Shown: positions 51,627-60,144 of the stretch, one piece after another | Numbering within the stretch: the stretch's first letter is position 1 | Layout: each line of letters begins with the position of its first letter | Origin: an uncultured Clostridia bacterium | GTDB taxonomy: Bacteria; Bacillota; Clostridia; TANB77; CAG-508 | DNA: 64,000 bases | NCBI GenBank assembly: GCA_934119935.1 | Contig: CAKOSX010000002.1 | Coordinates: forward strand, 62,001-126,000 | Direction of reading: 5' to 3' | Position numbers and translations under genes: made by a program | The notes under the pieces: model-generated | Told to the model about the DNA's origin: nothing | What the model saw: only the letters and a program-made list of their open reading frames with translations | The model's database searches: none

Positions 51627-52328
51627 ATAAAAGTAAATAATCAAGAACCAGAAATAGGTTTTATTAAGCAAATTATAGAGAATACAATAGTCAATATTAT
51701 AGATTTAATTTATCCACCGGTTTGTTCTTTTTGCGGAAAAATTAATGACGGTTTTCTGTGTAATGAATGTGAAAAAAGATTGAATCAAATTGGTAAAGCA
51801 CATATTGAAAAATATAAGGACAAAGCATTCAATGAGCATTATTATCTTTTTAAATATAAAGATGTTAGAAATTACATATTAGAGTATAAATTTAATGATA
51901 AGGCGTATTACTATAAGTCTTTTGTGAACATTTTGTTAAATAATAAAAAAATATGTGAAATTTTGAAATCTTATGATATAATTATTCCAGTTCCAATCCA
52001 TAATAAGAGAAAAAAAGAGAGAGGCTACAATCAAACAGCACTAATCGTTAATGATATAGCTAAGAAGACTCTTGAATTAGAGTATTATGATGTGCTAGTT
52101 AAAGTAAAAAACATTGTGCCACAGAGTACATTAAGGAAAGAAGAAAGAAAAGAAAATTCGAAAAATGTATATAAATTGAAAGCAGATTCAGAACGAATTA
52201 TCAAAAACAAAAAAGTACTTATTTTTGATGATATTTATACGACTGGTGCAACTGCCGAGGAGTGTGCAAAAGCTGTAAAAAAGGCAAAACCAGACAAGAT
52301 TGGAATACTAACTCTTGCAAAAGATTAA
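51627..52328 (+). CDS. comFC: ComFC/ComF family phosphoribosyltransferase-like protein
   Basis: About 233 residues: an N-terminal zinc finger (VCSFCGKINDGFLCNEC) and a type I phosphoribosyltransferase fold (IIPVPIHNKRKKERGYNQTA, LIFDDIYTTGATAEECAKAV). Needed for DNA uptake in Bacillus; its activity is unclear. There is no ATG, GTG or TTG in frame between the stop at 51615 and TTG 51780, yet the zinc finger is encoded in that stretch. ATA 51627, 5 nt after AGGAGG, is the best start; the alternative is a truncated protein from 51780 or a sequence error. Confidence 0.8.
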   Translation: MKVNNQEPEIGFIKQIIENTIVNIIDLIYPPVCSFCGKINDGFLCNECEKRLNQIGKAHIEKYKDKAFNEHYYLFKYKDVRNYILEYKFNDKAYYYKSFVNILLNNKKICEILKSYDIIIPVPIHNKRKKERGYNQTALIVNDIAKKTLELEYYDVLVKVKNIVPQSTLRKEERKENSKNVYKLKADSERIIKNKKVLIFDDIYTTGATAEECAKAVKKAKPDKIGILTLAKD

Positions 52329-52364
52329 GAAGTAAATTCACTAAAAGTTGAAGGGAGAGATATA

Positions 52365-54314
52365 ATGGACGATTTGGTAGAAAGCATATTGGATTATATT
52401 AGAGCGGACTACACTGACTATGCTATAATGATTAATGGTGAGTGGGGAAGTGGAAAAACTTACTTCTGGAACCATAAGATAAGAAACAAAATTGAAGCTA
52501 TGCAGGTACACGGAAAAAAATATACCACTATATACATGTCTTTATATGGAATATCTAATTTGGAAGAAATAAGTAAGAAGATATTTATAGAGACCACTCA
52601 ATTAATGGATAAAAACTTAAAAAAATATATGGGATCGAAAGGTGAAAAAATAATTCCTGAATATGCAAAAACAGGATTAGACATGGCCAATTTCTTTGGA
52701 GTTACTCAGAATGGAGATAAGATTGATTATGAAGAGTTTTTCTCTACAGATGATAAGGTACTTTGCTTTGATGACCTAGAGAGAGCTAATGTAGACGTTA
52801 TTGATATATTGGGATATATTAATAACTTCGTTGAACATGACCATATAAAAACAATAATAATATGTAATGAAAAGGAATTGTCTACAAAATTAAAAAGCAG
52901 TAATTTGGAGATGAAAACATTTATTGCAACATATCTTTTAGATAAAGAAAATAAGTTAAATATAAAAACAGATGAACCAATGGTTCAACGTATTCAAGAT
53001 ACAATAGAGTATGTATTTGACAAGGCGAATGACTATGAGAGAATAAAAGAAAAATTGATTGGTGAAACTTTTGAATATGCACCAGAGTTTACATACATAA
53101 TTAATGGCTTACTTATGAGATATGAAAGATATCCAGAATTAATAAGATTTCTAAGAGAAAATTCACATTTAATAACATCAACATTTAATAAAAGCGGAAC
53201 AAGAAACCTAAGAATTTTAAAACATGCATTGAATGATTTTAAAAAGATTTTTGATATGGTAAACAAAGATTATCCAAATACCAACAATAGAATTTTGCAA
53301 ACAATGCTAATATTTACTATAGCAATATCTTTCGAAATAAAAGCTGGAAAAGTAACAAAGGATAAATTTAAGAATATTGAAAATAATGAAGAATATAGAG
53401 CAATTTTGGTATCTTCAAGAGTGTTCATGGATAATAGACAATTTTATATTAAGGAATTTGATAATACATATTATTATAACTTTAAAGTTGAATATAGATT
53501 CTTCAAATTTATAGAGATTTACGTTCGTACAAGAATATTTGATATGAAAGTATTTAAAGATAATATGGAGGTAATAAGAAATACAATAGATACAGACAAA
53601 TTGCCTGGATATAAGAGACTATTGACAGAAGAGTATTGGAAAATTTCAGATGACCAATTCCCTGCGGTAATTGATCAGGTAATCGATGACGTAAAAAATG
53701 GCAGAATAAAACCAATAGAAATAGTAAAAATATTTGCATATTTTAGCCATTTTATAGAAAACAATTTGATTGATTATGATATACAAACGATAGAAAGTGT
53801 ATTTTTAAATGGAATGAATATTGCTTCTGTAAGTTCAGAATACTGTGATGACGCAGAAGAAGAATTGTCTCAGATTGCAACTGAAGATGCAGGACCTGAA
53901 ATGAATAATGTTATTAAAAGGTTCAATGAAATAAACGCAAAACTAAAAGACAAAATGTATCGTGAAAGAGCAGATGAACTGTTTAAATGTATACCTATGA
54001 AGATGGAATTATTCTATGATAAGTTTGCGAAAGAGTGCAATAATGTGCCAATCTTTAAATACTATGATCCATTTCAATTGTTCCAAAGAATATCATGTGC
54101 AAGCAACGAGGATATAGTTTCGATAAGAGAAATGTTGGCAGAAAGGGCTAAACATCATAAAAAAGAAATTGAGCCAGAAATGGCTAATATTGCAAAATTA
54201 AGACAAATAATGGAAGATTACGTTGATGGTAAGAGACCAACAATAAAAACAGTAATGATAGGAGAATTTGCAAGAGAATTAGACAAAATATTAAATATGT
54301 ATAAGCCAATGTAA
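52365..54314 (+). CDS. KAP-family-like P-loop NTPase
   Basis: 649 residues. Walker A GEWGSGKT (residues 25-32) close to the N terminus, Walker B VLCFDDLER (about 131-139), and a following IIICNEKEL sensor strand match the KAP/predicted P-loop group (PF07693-like), whose members often act in membrane-linked or anti-phage processes. Here there are no obvious membrane helices; residues 200-649 are helical and Asn/Lys/Glu-rich without known domains. 36 bp after comFC, own AGGGAG. Function unknown. Confidence 0.72.
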   Translation: MDDLVESILDYIRADYTDYAIMINGEWGSGKTYFWNHKIRNKIEAMQVHGKKYTTIYMSLYGISNLEEISKKIFIETTQLMDKNLKKYMGSKGEKIIPEYAKTGLDMANFFGVTQNGDKIDYEEFFSTDDKVLCFDDLERANVDVIDILGYINNFVEHDHIKTIIICNEKELSTKLKSSNLEMKTFIATYLLDKENKLNIKTDEPMVQRIQDTIEYVFDKANDYERIKEKLIGETFEYAPEFTYIINGLLMRYERYPELIRFLRENSHLITSTFNKSGTRNLRILKHALNDFKKIFDMVNKDYPNTNNRILQTMLIFTIAISFEIKAGKVTKDKFKNIENNEEYRAILVSSRVFMDNRQFYIKEFDNTYYYNFKVEYRFFKFIEIYVRTRIFDMKVFKDNMEVIRNTIDTDKLPGYKRLLTEEYWKISDDQFPAVIDQVIDDVKNGRIKPIEIVKIFAYFSHFIENNLIDYDIQTIESVFLNGMNIASVSSEYCDDAEEELSQIATEDAGPEMNNVIKRFNEINAKLKDKMYRERADELFKCIPMKMELFYDKFAKECNNVPIFKYYDPFQLFQRISCASNEDIVSIREMLAERAKHHKKEIEPEMANIAKLRQIMEDYVDGKRPTIKTVMIGEFARELDKILNMYKPM

Positions 54315-54318
54315 AAAA

Positions 54319-54348
54319 TGAATAATTTTTTCCTTTTTTGTAATAATA
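54319..54348 (+). promoter_or_regulatory. Sigma-G-like promoter of spoVT
   Basis: TGAATA (54319-54324), 17-bp spacer, AATAATA (54342-54348), near the forespore sigma-G pattern TGAATA-N17/18-CATACTA. spoVT is sigma-G dependent in Bacillus. Confidence 0.4.
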
Positions 54349-54383
54349 AAAATATAAAACAATTATAAAAGAGGAGGAAAGAA

Positions 54384-54938
54384 ATGAAAGCAACAGGTGT
54401 TGTAAGAAGGATAGATGATTTAGGAAGAGTTGTAATACCAAAAGAGATTAGAAGAACTTTGAGAATAAAAGAAGGGGATCCACTCGAAATATTCACTGAT
54501 AAAGAAGGAGAAGTTATTTTAAAAAAATATTCTCCTATAGGTGAATTATCAGAATTTGCTGCAGAATATGCTGAAACACTAACTAAAACAACCGGACATA
54601 TTGCGTGTATTACTGATAAAGATACTGTAATTGCGGTGTCTGGAGCATCTAAAAAGGAATGGCTTGAACAGGGAATAAGCCGTGAATTAGAAAGAATATT
54701 AGAAGATAAGGAAAAGTATGTTAGCAAAGAAAATAATGATGTAGCTGTACCGATAACACAAAGTGAGAAGGACGATAAAATATATAAATCTCAGGTAATA
54801 TATCCAATAATATCAGATGGTGATGCTATAGGAAGTGTAATTCTTCTATCTAAAGATGAAAAAACAAAAATGTCTGAAGTTGAGCAAAAAGTTGCACAAT
54901 CGGCAGCAAACTTTTTAGGAAAACAGATGGAGATATAA
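54384..54938 (+). CDS. spoVT: Stage V sporulation regulator SpoVT
   Basis: 184-residue forespore transcription factor. Residues 1-50 are an AbrB swapped-hairpin DNA-binding domain (MKATGVVRRIDDLGRVVIPK, EIRRTLRIKEGDPLEIF). The rest is a GAF-like domain (GHIACITDKDTVIAVSGASK, PIISDGDAIGSVILLS). Length and domain order separate SpoVT from plain AbrB (about 95 residues). GAGGAGG precedes the ATG. Confidence 0.95.
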   Translation: MKATGVVRRIDDLGRVVIPKEIRRTLRIKEGDPLEIFTDKEGEVILKKYSPIGELSEFAAEYAETLTKTTGHIACITDKDTVIAVSGASKKEWLEQGISRELERILEDKEKYVSKENNDVAVPITQSEKDDKIYKSQVIYPIISDGDAIGSVILLSKDEKTKMSEVEQKVAQSAANFLGKQMEI

Positions 54939-54955
54939 AAAATTTAAAAAAAGAC

Positions 54956-54984
54956 TTGATAATTATGTTTTTTTATAGTATAAA
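54956..54984 (+). promoter_or_regulatory. Promoter of the 75-residue gene
   Basis: TTGATA (54956-54961), 17-bp spacer, TATAAA (54979-54984). Confidence 0.6.
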
Positions 54985-55025
54985 TATAATAGATAATATA
55001 CTACGATTACAAAGGAGGAAGCAGA

Positions 55026-55253
55026 ATGGAAGGACCACTAAATAATGATAATATCATACCAAACCAATTTGATACAGCTGTGCCATCAAAAATAAGCACA
55101 TGGACAAAGATTAAGAACTTTTTATTTCAAGAAATAACAATAGAACTAACTCCAAAGCAAGAAGCTACTTTCAAGGCTATAGATGACTTTTGGCACCAAG
55201 AAATTACTGGAGAACAAGTTCATAATTTCTTATTTCAAAAAATACAATTTTAG
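55026..55253 (+). CDS. Small hypothetical protein with internal repeat
   Basis: 75 residues, not recognised. AAAGGAGG precedes the ATG, with a promoter before and a terminator after, so a genuine stand-alone gene. The C-terminal two thirds repeat a short motif: NFLFQEITIEL, FWHQEITGEQ and NFLFQKIQF. Probably a small helical cytoplasmic protein. It follows spoVT, but no functional link is shown. Confidence 0.65.
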   Translation: MEGPLNNDNIIPNQFDTAVPSKISTWTKIKNFLFQEITIELTPKQEATFKAIDDFWHQEITGEQVHNFLFQKIQF

Positions 55254-55254
55254 A

Positions 55255-55281
55255 AACAAGCCATTTTGGCTTGTTATTTTT
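55255..55281 (+). terminator. Terminator of the 75-residue gene
   Basis: Stem AACAAGCC / GGCTTGTT, loop ATTTT, then ATTTTT. Confidence 0.8.
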
Positions 55282-55315
55282 AATTAAGCATTCAGGAGAT
55301 AAAAAGGAGAATATT

Positions 55316-55813
55316 ATGAAGGAAATTTATGAAAGAAGAAGTATTAGAAAATATACAAACCAAGAAATATCAGATGAAGATATTAAAAAGGTTTTGAAAG
55401 CAGGAATGAATGCTCCATCGGCTCATAATTTAAAGCCTTATGATTTAATTGTTGTAAAAAATAAGGAGACATTAAGAAAATTAGCGGATTGCTGTATTTA
55501 TTCGCATATGCTGAATGAAGCGAATGCTGCAATAGTTGTATGTTCAAGTGCAAATATGGAAAAAACTCCATATTGGGAATCAGATTGCGGAGCTGTTACA
55601 GAAAACATATTATTAGAAGCTACATCCCTTGGGATTGGAACCTGCTGGCTTGGGGGCTATCCGGACCTAGAAAAGACGGGGAAGGAAAAGAAGATTCTTG
55701 GTGTTCCAGAGGTTTATCAAATATTTTGTATAATTTCAATGGGGTATCCAGCTGAGACAAGAAAAGTAAATGACAATTATTATGAGGATAAAGTACATTA
55801 TGAAAAATTTTAG
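55316..55813 (+). CDS. Nitroreductase family protein
   Basis: 165-residue FMN-dependent oxidoreductase. The start ERRSIRKYTNQEISDEDIKK is the FMN-phosphate motif; APSAHNLKPYDLIVV and TENILLEATSLGIGTCWLGG follow the family. Short single-domain form; the natural acceptor is unknown. AAAAAGGAG precedes ATG 55316; the frame back to 55271 runs through the preceding terminator. Confidence 0.88.
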   Translation: MKEIYERRSIRKYTNQEISDEDIKKVLKAGMNAPSAHNLKPYDLIVVKNKETLRKLADCCIYSHMLNEANAAIVVCSSANMEKTPYWESDCGAVTENILLEATSLGIGTCWLGGYPDLEKTGKEKKILGVPEVYQIFCIISMGYPAETRKVNDNYYEDKVHYEKF

Positions 55814-55878
55814 AAAGTAAGTAAGAATTTCTAATAAAATTTAAGAAGTCTTATAATATAAAATAATTAGATAAAAAG

Positions 55879-55913
55879 AATGAAGCAATCGTTAAAGAAT
55901 GCTTCATTTTTTT
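55879..55913. terminator. Terminator between the nitroreductase and SLC13 genes
   Basis: Stem AATGAAGCA / TGCTTCATT followed by T; lies between convergent genes. Confidence 0.75.
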
Positions 55914-55933
55914 TATATTGAGCTTTTTTAAAA

Positions 55934-57430
55934 TTACATTGGCATTATTAAGTTTGCTAGAGGATATCCGATAAATGATGCTACTAAAATAATTACGAAC
56001 ATCATTAGAAATCCATATTTTAATAAACTTGTTGAATCAGACCAACCTGATGAACCAGCTACAGCAACATAAGGCATTGCTGGTGGAGCTGCAGATCCTG
56101 TTGATGCGATTAAACCAATAACAGCTGTGATAGCTGCAGCATTTAATGCACCACCAGAAGCTAGAGCTACTGGAACAGCAAGTGTTGGAACTAATTGTGC
56201 TGTGACCATGTGAGAAGATACATTTGATTGTAATCCAGCCCACAATGAGAATAACAAAATTAGTAATATAGGTGATAGACCAGTTGTTATTGGGGCAATA
56301 GAGCTTGACAAGAACGTTGTTAAACCTATTGCTTTATTGGTCATTGCAGCGCCTAAAGCTAGTGTTGCAGATGCCATTATAATACTTGGCCAAGATACAC
56401 CTTTTGTCATTGATTCATTAATATTTATTAATGGTTTTCCATCATATTTTAGAATTGATAATAAGATAATTCCTAATAATGGAGGCATTGCTGTACCAAA
56501 CTTGCTAATCCATGTAAATGTACTTGCAATCCAGCCTATTGAACTTGATTTCAATAAACTTGGAAGAACCCATAATGCAATTACAAGAATAAATACCCAA
56601 AGTATAATTTTCTCTCCACGTGTTGCACTAGGAATTTCTTTTTTCATTTTATCAAATTGAGAAGATTTTAGGTTTATCTTCTTTGTATTTGGTCTCATTA
56701 TAAATTTAAATATTAACATCATTAATGCAAATATAACAATTCCTGTTGGTATTGCATAAAGCATGTATTGACCATAACTTATGCTTGAGCCTGTTAAAGT
56801 TTTAAATACTCCCATAGAAAGAACAGGGAATACGTGTGCTATTGGTGTCATACCAGAAGATAAGCTTGTACAGAATACTAAGCCCATCATAAGCATATTG
56901 GCATATTTGTCACCTTTCTTTAGTCCTAAAACGTTATAAATTTCTTCAAGAATTGGTAATATTATAAAATATAGAACTGTTGGAGACATAAATAATCCAA
57001 TTATAAGAACTGCTGCAAAGAAGCAGAATGCAAATCTCCAAGGTGATTTTCTTGCAAATTTACTAGTTACAAATCCTAAAGCGATTTTCTTAACATATCC
57101 TGTTTGAGAAAATGCATATGTGAACATGAATGTAAATAGCAAAAATGCGAAAGTTTCGTTACCAAACGAATTTTGCAGAGTTGTTTTCATTCCAAGTGAA
57201 GGAACAAGCGCAAGAGCTGCTAAACATAATAAACTTGGCCAGCCTATTCCAACTGTTATCCACAAGAATAAAACAGTTACGAATACGCCAAGCACCTTCA
57301 TTCCATCTGCACTAAGACCAGATGGTGGTGTCGCACTGAAGAAAACGATAAGAAGAATAAGTGCAATGATGGTACAAATAAATTCTTTCTCATTTTTCTT
57401 CATTAATGGTCTCTTTTTATTTTCTTCCAT
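55934..57430 (-). CDS. SLC13/DASS-family anion carrier
   Basis: 498 residues with about 11-12 hydrophobic helices; a short cytoplasmic charged N terminus. Resembles divalent-anion:sodium symporters: SPTVLYFIILPILEEIYNVL in the first half and GGALNAAAITAVIGLIASTG with SAAPPAMPYVAVAGSSGWSD in the second, the two pseudo-repeats that form the substrate site. Likely imports dicarboxylates or similar anions; substrate not readable. Lies 107 bp downstream of the FAD oxidoreductase gene, apparently the same transcript. Confidence 0.83.
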   Translation of the reverse strand: MEENKKRPLMKKNEKEFICTIIALILLIVFFSATPPSGLSADGMKVLGVFVTVLFLWITVGIGWPSLLCLAALALVPSLGMKTTLQNSFGNETFAFLLFTFMFTYAFSQTGYVKKIALGFVTSKFARKSPWRFAFCFFAAVLIIGLFMSPTVLYFIILPILEEIYNVLGLKKGDKYANMLMMGLVFCTSLSSGMTPIAHVFPVLSMGVFKTLTGSSISYGQYMLYAIPTGIVIFALMMLIFKFIMRPNTKKINLKSSQFDKMKKEIPSATRGEKIILWVFILVIALWVLPSLLKSSSIGWIASTFTWISKFGTAMPPLLGIILLSILKYDGKPLININESMTKGVSWPSIIMASATLALGAAMTNKAIGLTTFLSSSIAPITTGLSPILLILLFSLWAGLQSNVSSHMVTAQLVPTLAVPVALASGGALNAAAITAVIGLIASTGSAAPPAMPYVAVAGSSGWSDSTSLLKYGFLMMFVIILVASFIGYPLANLIMPM

Positions 57431-57537
57431 TTTTTTTCAATCCTTTGTTTAACAAATTTAGGTTTTTAAGGGAAAGCCTATAAAACCATAGGCTCAATAT
57501 AAAAATTTATTTTAAGTAAAAATAATTACTTTAAAAC

Positions 57538-58791
57538 CTAAATTAAAGCACCTTGATTAACAAGCTCTTCTTGAACAGCTTTTACATCATAAGATGGATT
57601 ATCTAGTGTTAAAGCTGCTGCTACACCTGCTGCTTGACCAGTAGCAAATCCTGTTCCCATAACACGTACAGAACCAAGTGCTAATGAGTCTGTAGAAATT
57701 GTTCTACCAGCGGCCCATAAGTTTTTAGCATCTCTAACTTTTAAACATCCTAAAGGAATAGAGAAGTACTCATTATCTGGAATATGAGTGTATTTTATAG
57801 AAGTGTTGCTTTTGTGCATTTCTGGGCTCCAAGCGCCTCTTGCTATACTATCATCACTCTTTGGTGCCATTATTATTTCTTCACCTTTAAGCATTTTGTC
57901 ACCGATTATTCTTCTTGCTTCACGAATACCAACTGCTGGTCCAGAAGATGATATAATCATATCTTGGAATCCGTCTAGGTAATTCTTAAATGCCATTGCA
58001 TAATTGTGAACTTGTGAACGTAGTTCCATTTCTGTTTTTGTAAGTGTCTCTGCATCAAGGGCAGGAACTATTGTGCTTGGAATTGTGCAATATCCATAAG
58101 TTTTGTCTGGAATTTTAATGATTAATCCAGTTTCTTTCTTAATTTCAATTCCGTTTTCTTTTGCCTTTTTTAAAGCGGCCTCAATGTCAGGCTTTAATAT
58201 TTCTCTTGCTGGAATGTTGTCAATTCTAAAAGGTAATGAAGATTGTTGAACTTTTCCATCATCATCTCCCCAGTTAGTTGCAATTCCGGCAAAATGAACT
58301 AGGTTAGCATTACCAGAAGCATCAACAAAAGCCTTAGCTTTTACTGTGAATGTTCCTTCGTCATCTGTACATTTAATCTCTTCTATTTTCCCGTTATTGT
58401 TTAATACTTCATACATTTGAGCATGTAAAAAATATTCAACAGAACTCTTTTTTAGTAATTGGTCCATAACCAATTTTACGTATTCTGGGTTGAATGATAC
58501 AGAAACGTTACCAGTTGATTTTGATGGTCTTGGATGAATGTTTGTACCATAATCCTCTAATTTTTTTAGAACCTCTCCACCAATTCCTTGTACAACTTGG
58601 TCGTAATTTTCGCCTCTTGTGAAAAAACCACAGTAAGCAGTTACTTGTGAATTTGTAGCTTGTCCACCAAAATATGGATTTCTTTCGATTAAGACAGTTC
58701 TAGCACCAGCTCTTGAGGCACCGATTGCAGCAGCTATACCGGCTGCACCACCGCCTACAACAGCTACATCACATTCAATATATCTTTGCAT
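57538..58791 (-). CDS. FAD-dependent oxidoreductase (FAD_oxidored type)
   Basis: 417 residues. The N-terminal Rossmann motif VAVVGGGAAGIAAAIGASRA and LIERNPYFGGQATNSQV bind FAD; AKAFVDASGNANLVHFAG is the typical second FAD segment and LWAAGRTISTDSLALGSVRV the C-terminal one. PF12831-like; members act on diverse organic acids or steroids. Being in an operon with an anion carrier suggests that the imported acid is its substrate. AAAAGGAGG precedes the ATG. Confidence 0.87.
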   Translation of the reverse strand: MQRYIECDVAVVGGGAAGIAAAIGASRAGARTVLIERNPYFGGQATNSQVTAYCGFFTRGENYDQVVQGIGGEVLKKLEDYGTNIHPRPSKSTGNVSVSFNPEYVKLVMDQLLKKSSVEYFLHAQMYEVLNNNGKIEEIKCTDDEGTFTVKAKAFVDASGNANLVHFAGIATNWGDDDGKVQQSSLPFRIDNIPAREILKPDIEAALKKAKENGIEIKKETGLIIKIPDKTYGYCTIPSTIVPALDAETLTKTEMELRSQVHNYAMAFKNYLDGFQDMIISSSGPAVGIREARRIIGDKMLKGEEIIMAPKSDDSIARGAWSPEMHKSNTSIKYTHIPDNEYFSIPLGCLKVRDAKNLWAAGRTISTDSLALGSVRVMGTGFATGQAAGVAAALTLDNPSYDVKAVQEELVNQGALI

Positions 58792-58833
58792 AATTGAACC
58801 TCCTTTTATATAATTTTACAAAAATACATTCAA

Positions 58834-58842
58834 ATTATACCA
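58834..58842 (-). promoter_or_regulatory. Extended -10 promoter of the FAD oxidoreductase operon
   Basis: Minus strand TGGTATAAT (58842-58834); the -35 is weak, suggesting activator dependence. Confidence 0.5.
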
Positions 58843-58869
58843 TAAAAAGAAGATTTATATAGAATTGAA

Positions 58870-58902
58870 ATATAAATGTCATATAAATGTCATATAAATG
58901 TA
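58870..58902. repeat. Three tandem 11-bp repeats between divergent promoters
   Basis: ATATAAATGTC, ATATAAATGTC, ATATAAATGTA, exactly one helical turn apart. Just upstream of the -35 region of the FAD operon and about 60 bp before the gap -35. Possible operator. Confidence 0.6.
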
Positions 58903-58963
58903 ACAAAATGTAAAATAACGTCTAAATTTAATTTTGAAATTTTATAAAATCTGTATAAAATAC

Positions 58964-58992
58964 TTGAAAACTATTTGTCTTTGGTATAGAAT
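58964..58992 (+). promoter_or_regulatory. Promoter of gap
   Basis: TTGAAA (58964-58969), 17-bp spacer, TAGAAT (58987-58992). Confidence 0.65.
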
Positions 58993-59050
58993 ATTAAATG
59001 GTTTTAATAGCCACATATATGATGAATAACATCAAAGAGGAGGAATTTTT

Positions 59051-60061
59051 ATGTCAGTTAAAATTGGTATTAATGGTTTTGGAAGAATAGGAAACTTAGC
59101 ATTCCAAGCTGCATTAAAAAATAATGAAGTAGAGGTAGTTGCAATTAATGATCCTTTCATAGCAGCAGATTACATGGCTTACATGGTTAAATTCGATTCT
59201 GCACACGGAAGATTTGATGGAGAAGTTAAATCAGAAGAAGGAAAACTAATTGTAAATGGAAAATCAATAAATGTATATAACGAAATGGATCCAAACAATA
59301 TTCCATGGGCTAAAGAAGGAGTAGAATATGTTCTAGAATGTTCTGGTGTATTCACAACAATGGAAAAAGCACAAGCTCACCTAAACGCAGGGGCTAAAAA
59401 AGTTGTAATAAGTGCACCTTCAAAAGATGCTCCAATGTTTGTAATGGGTGTAAACAACGAAACATATGATCCAAGCATGAACATAGTTTCAAATGCATCT
59501 TGTACAACAAACTGTTTAGCACCTTTAGCAAAAGTTATAAATGATAACTTTGGAATTAAAGAAGGATTAATGACAACTGTTCATAGCACAACAGCTACAC
59601 AAAAAACAGTTGATGGAGCTTCTAAAAAAGATTGGAGAGGTGGACGTGCTGCAAGTGCAAACATAATTCCATCATCAACAGGAGCTGCTAAAGCAGTTGG
59701 AAAAGTTATTCCAGCATTAAATGGAAAATTAACAGGTATGGCATTTAGAGTACCAACAATAGATGTATCAGTTGTTGATTTAACATGTAATTTGGAAAGA
59801 CCTACAACATACGAAGAAATCTGTGCAGCAATGAAGAAAGCAGCAGAAGGAGAATTAAAAGGAATAGTTGAATATGTTGATGAAGATGTTGTATCTTCAG
59901 ACTTCTTAGGAGATGAACATACATCAATATTCGATAGCAAAGCTGGAATAATGCTTACAGACACATTTGTTAAATTAGTAGCTTGGTATGACAACGAGTG
60001 GGGATATGCACATAAATTAGTAGACTTAGCAGCATACATGGCAAAAGTTGATCATAAATAA
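59051..60061 (+). CDS. gap: Glyceraldehyde-3-phosphate dehydrogenase
   Basis: 336-residue NAD-linked glycolytic enzyme. INGFGRIGNLAFQAAL binds NAD; NASCTTNCLAP has the catalytic Cys (about residue 152); HSTTATQKTVDGASKKDWRG and WYDNEWGYAHKLVDL complete the family pattern. GAGGAGG before the ATG. First gene of the gap-pgk-tpiA-gpmI run, with a hairpin terminator after it. Confidence 0.97.
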   Translation: MSVKIGINGFGRIGNLAFQAALKNNEVEVVAINDPFIAADYMAYMVKFDSAHGRFDGEVKSEEGKLIVNGKSINVYNEMDPNNIPWAKEGVEYVLECSGVFTTMEKAQAHLNAGAKKVVISAPSKDAPMFVMGVNNETYDPSMNIVSNASCTTNCLAPLAKVINDNFGIKEGLMTTVHSTTATQKTVDGASKKDWRGGRAASANIIPSSTGAAKAVGKVIPALNGKLTGMAFRVPTIDVSVVDLTCNLERPTTYEEICAAMKKAAEGELKGIVEYVDEDVVSSDFLGDEHTSIFDSKAGIMLTDTFVKLVAWYDNEWGYAHKLVDLAAYMAKVDHK

Positions 60062-60080
60062 TAGAGTATAATAACAACAT

Positions 60081-60116
60081 GGGCTTGGCACAGTATAGAG
60101 TGAATCAAGCCCTTTT
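60081..60116 (+). terminator. Hairpin terminator or attenuator between gap and pgk
   Basis: Stem GGGCTTG / CAAGCCC then TTTT. Probably partial read-through, giving more gap than pgk transcript. Confidence 0.65.
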
Positions 60117-60144
60117 ATTACAATTTAAGAAAGGAAGATATACC

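Noticed and set aside
58870..58902. CRISPR-like repeat
   Set aside because: Three 11-bp units without spacers; a simple tandem repeat.
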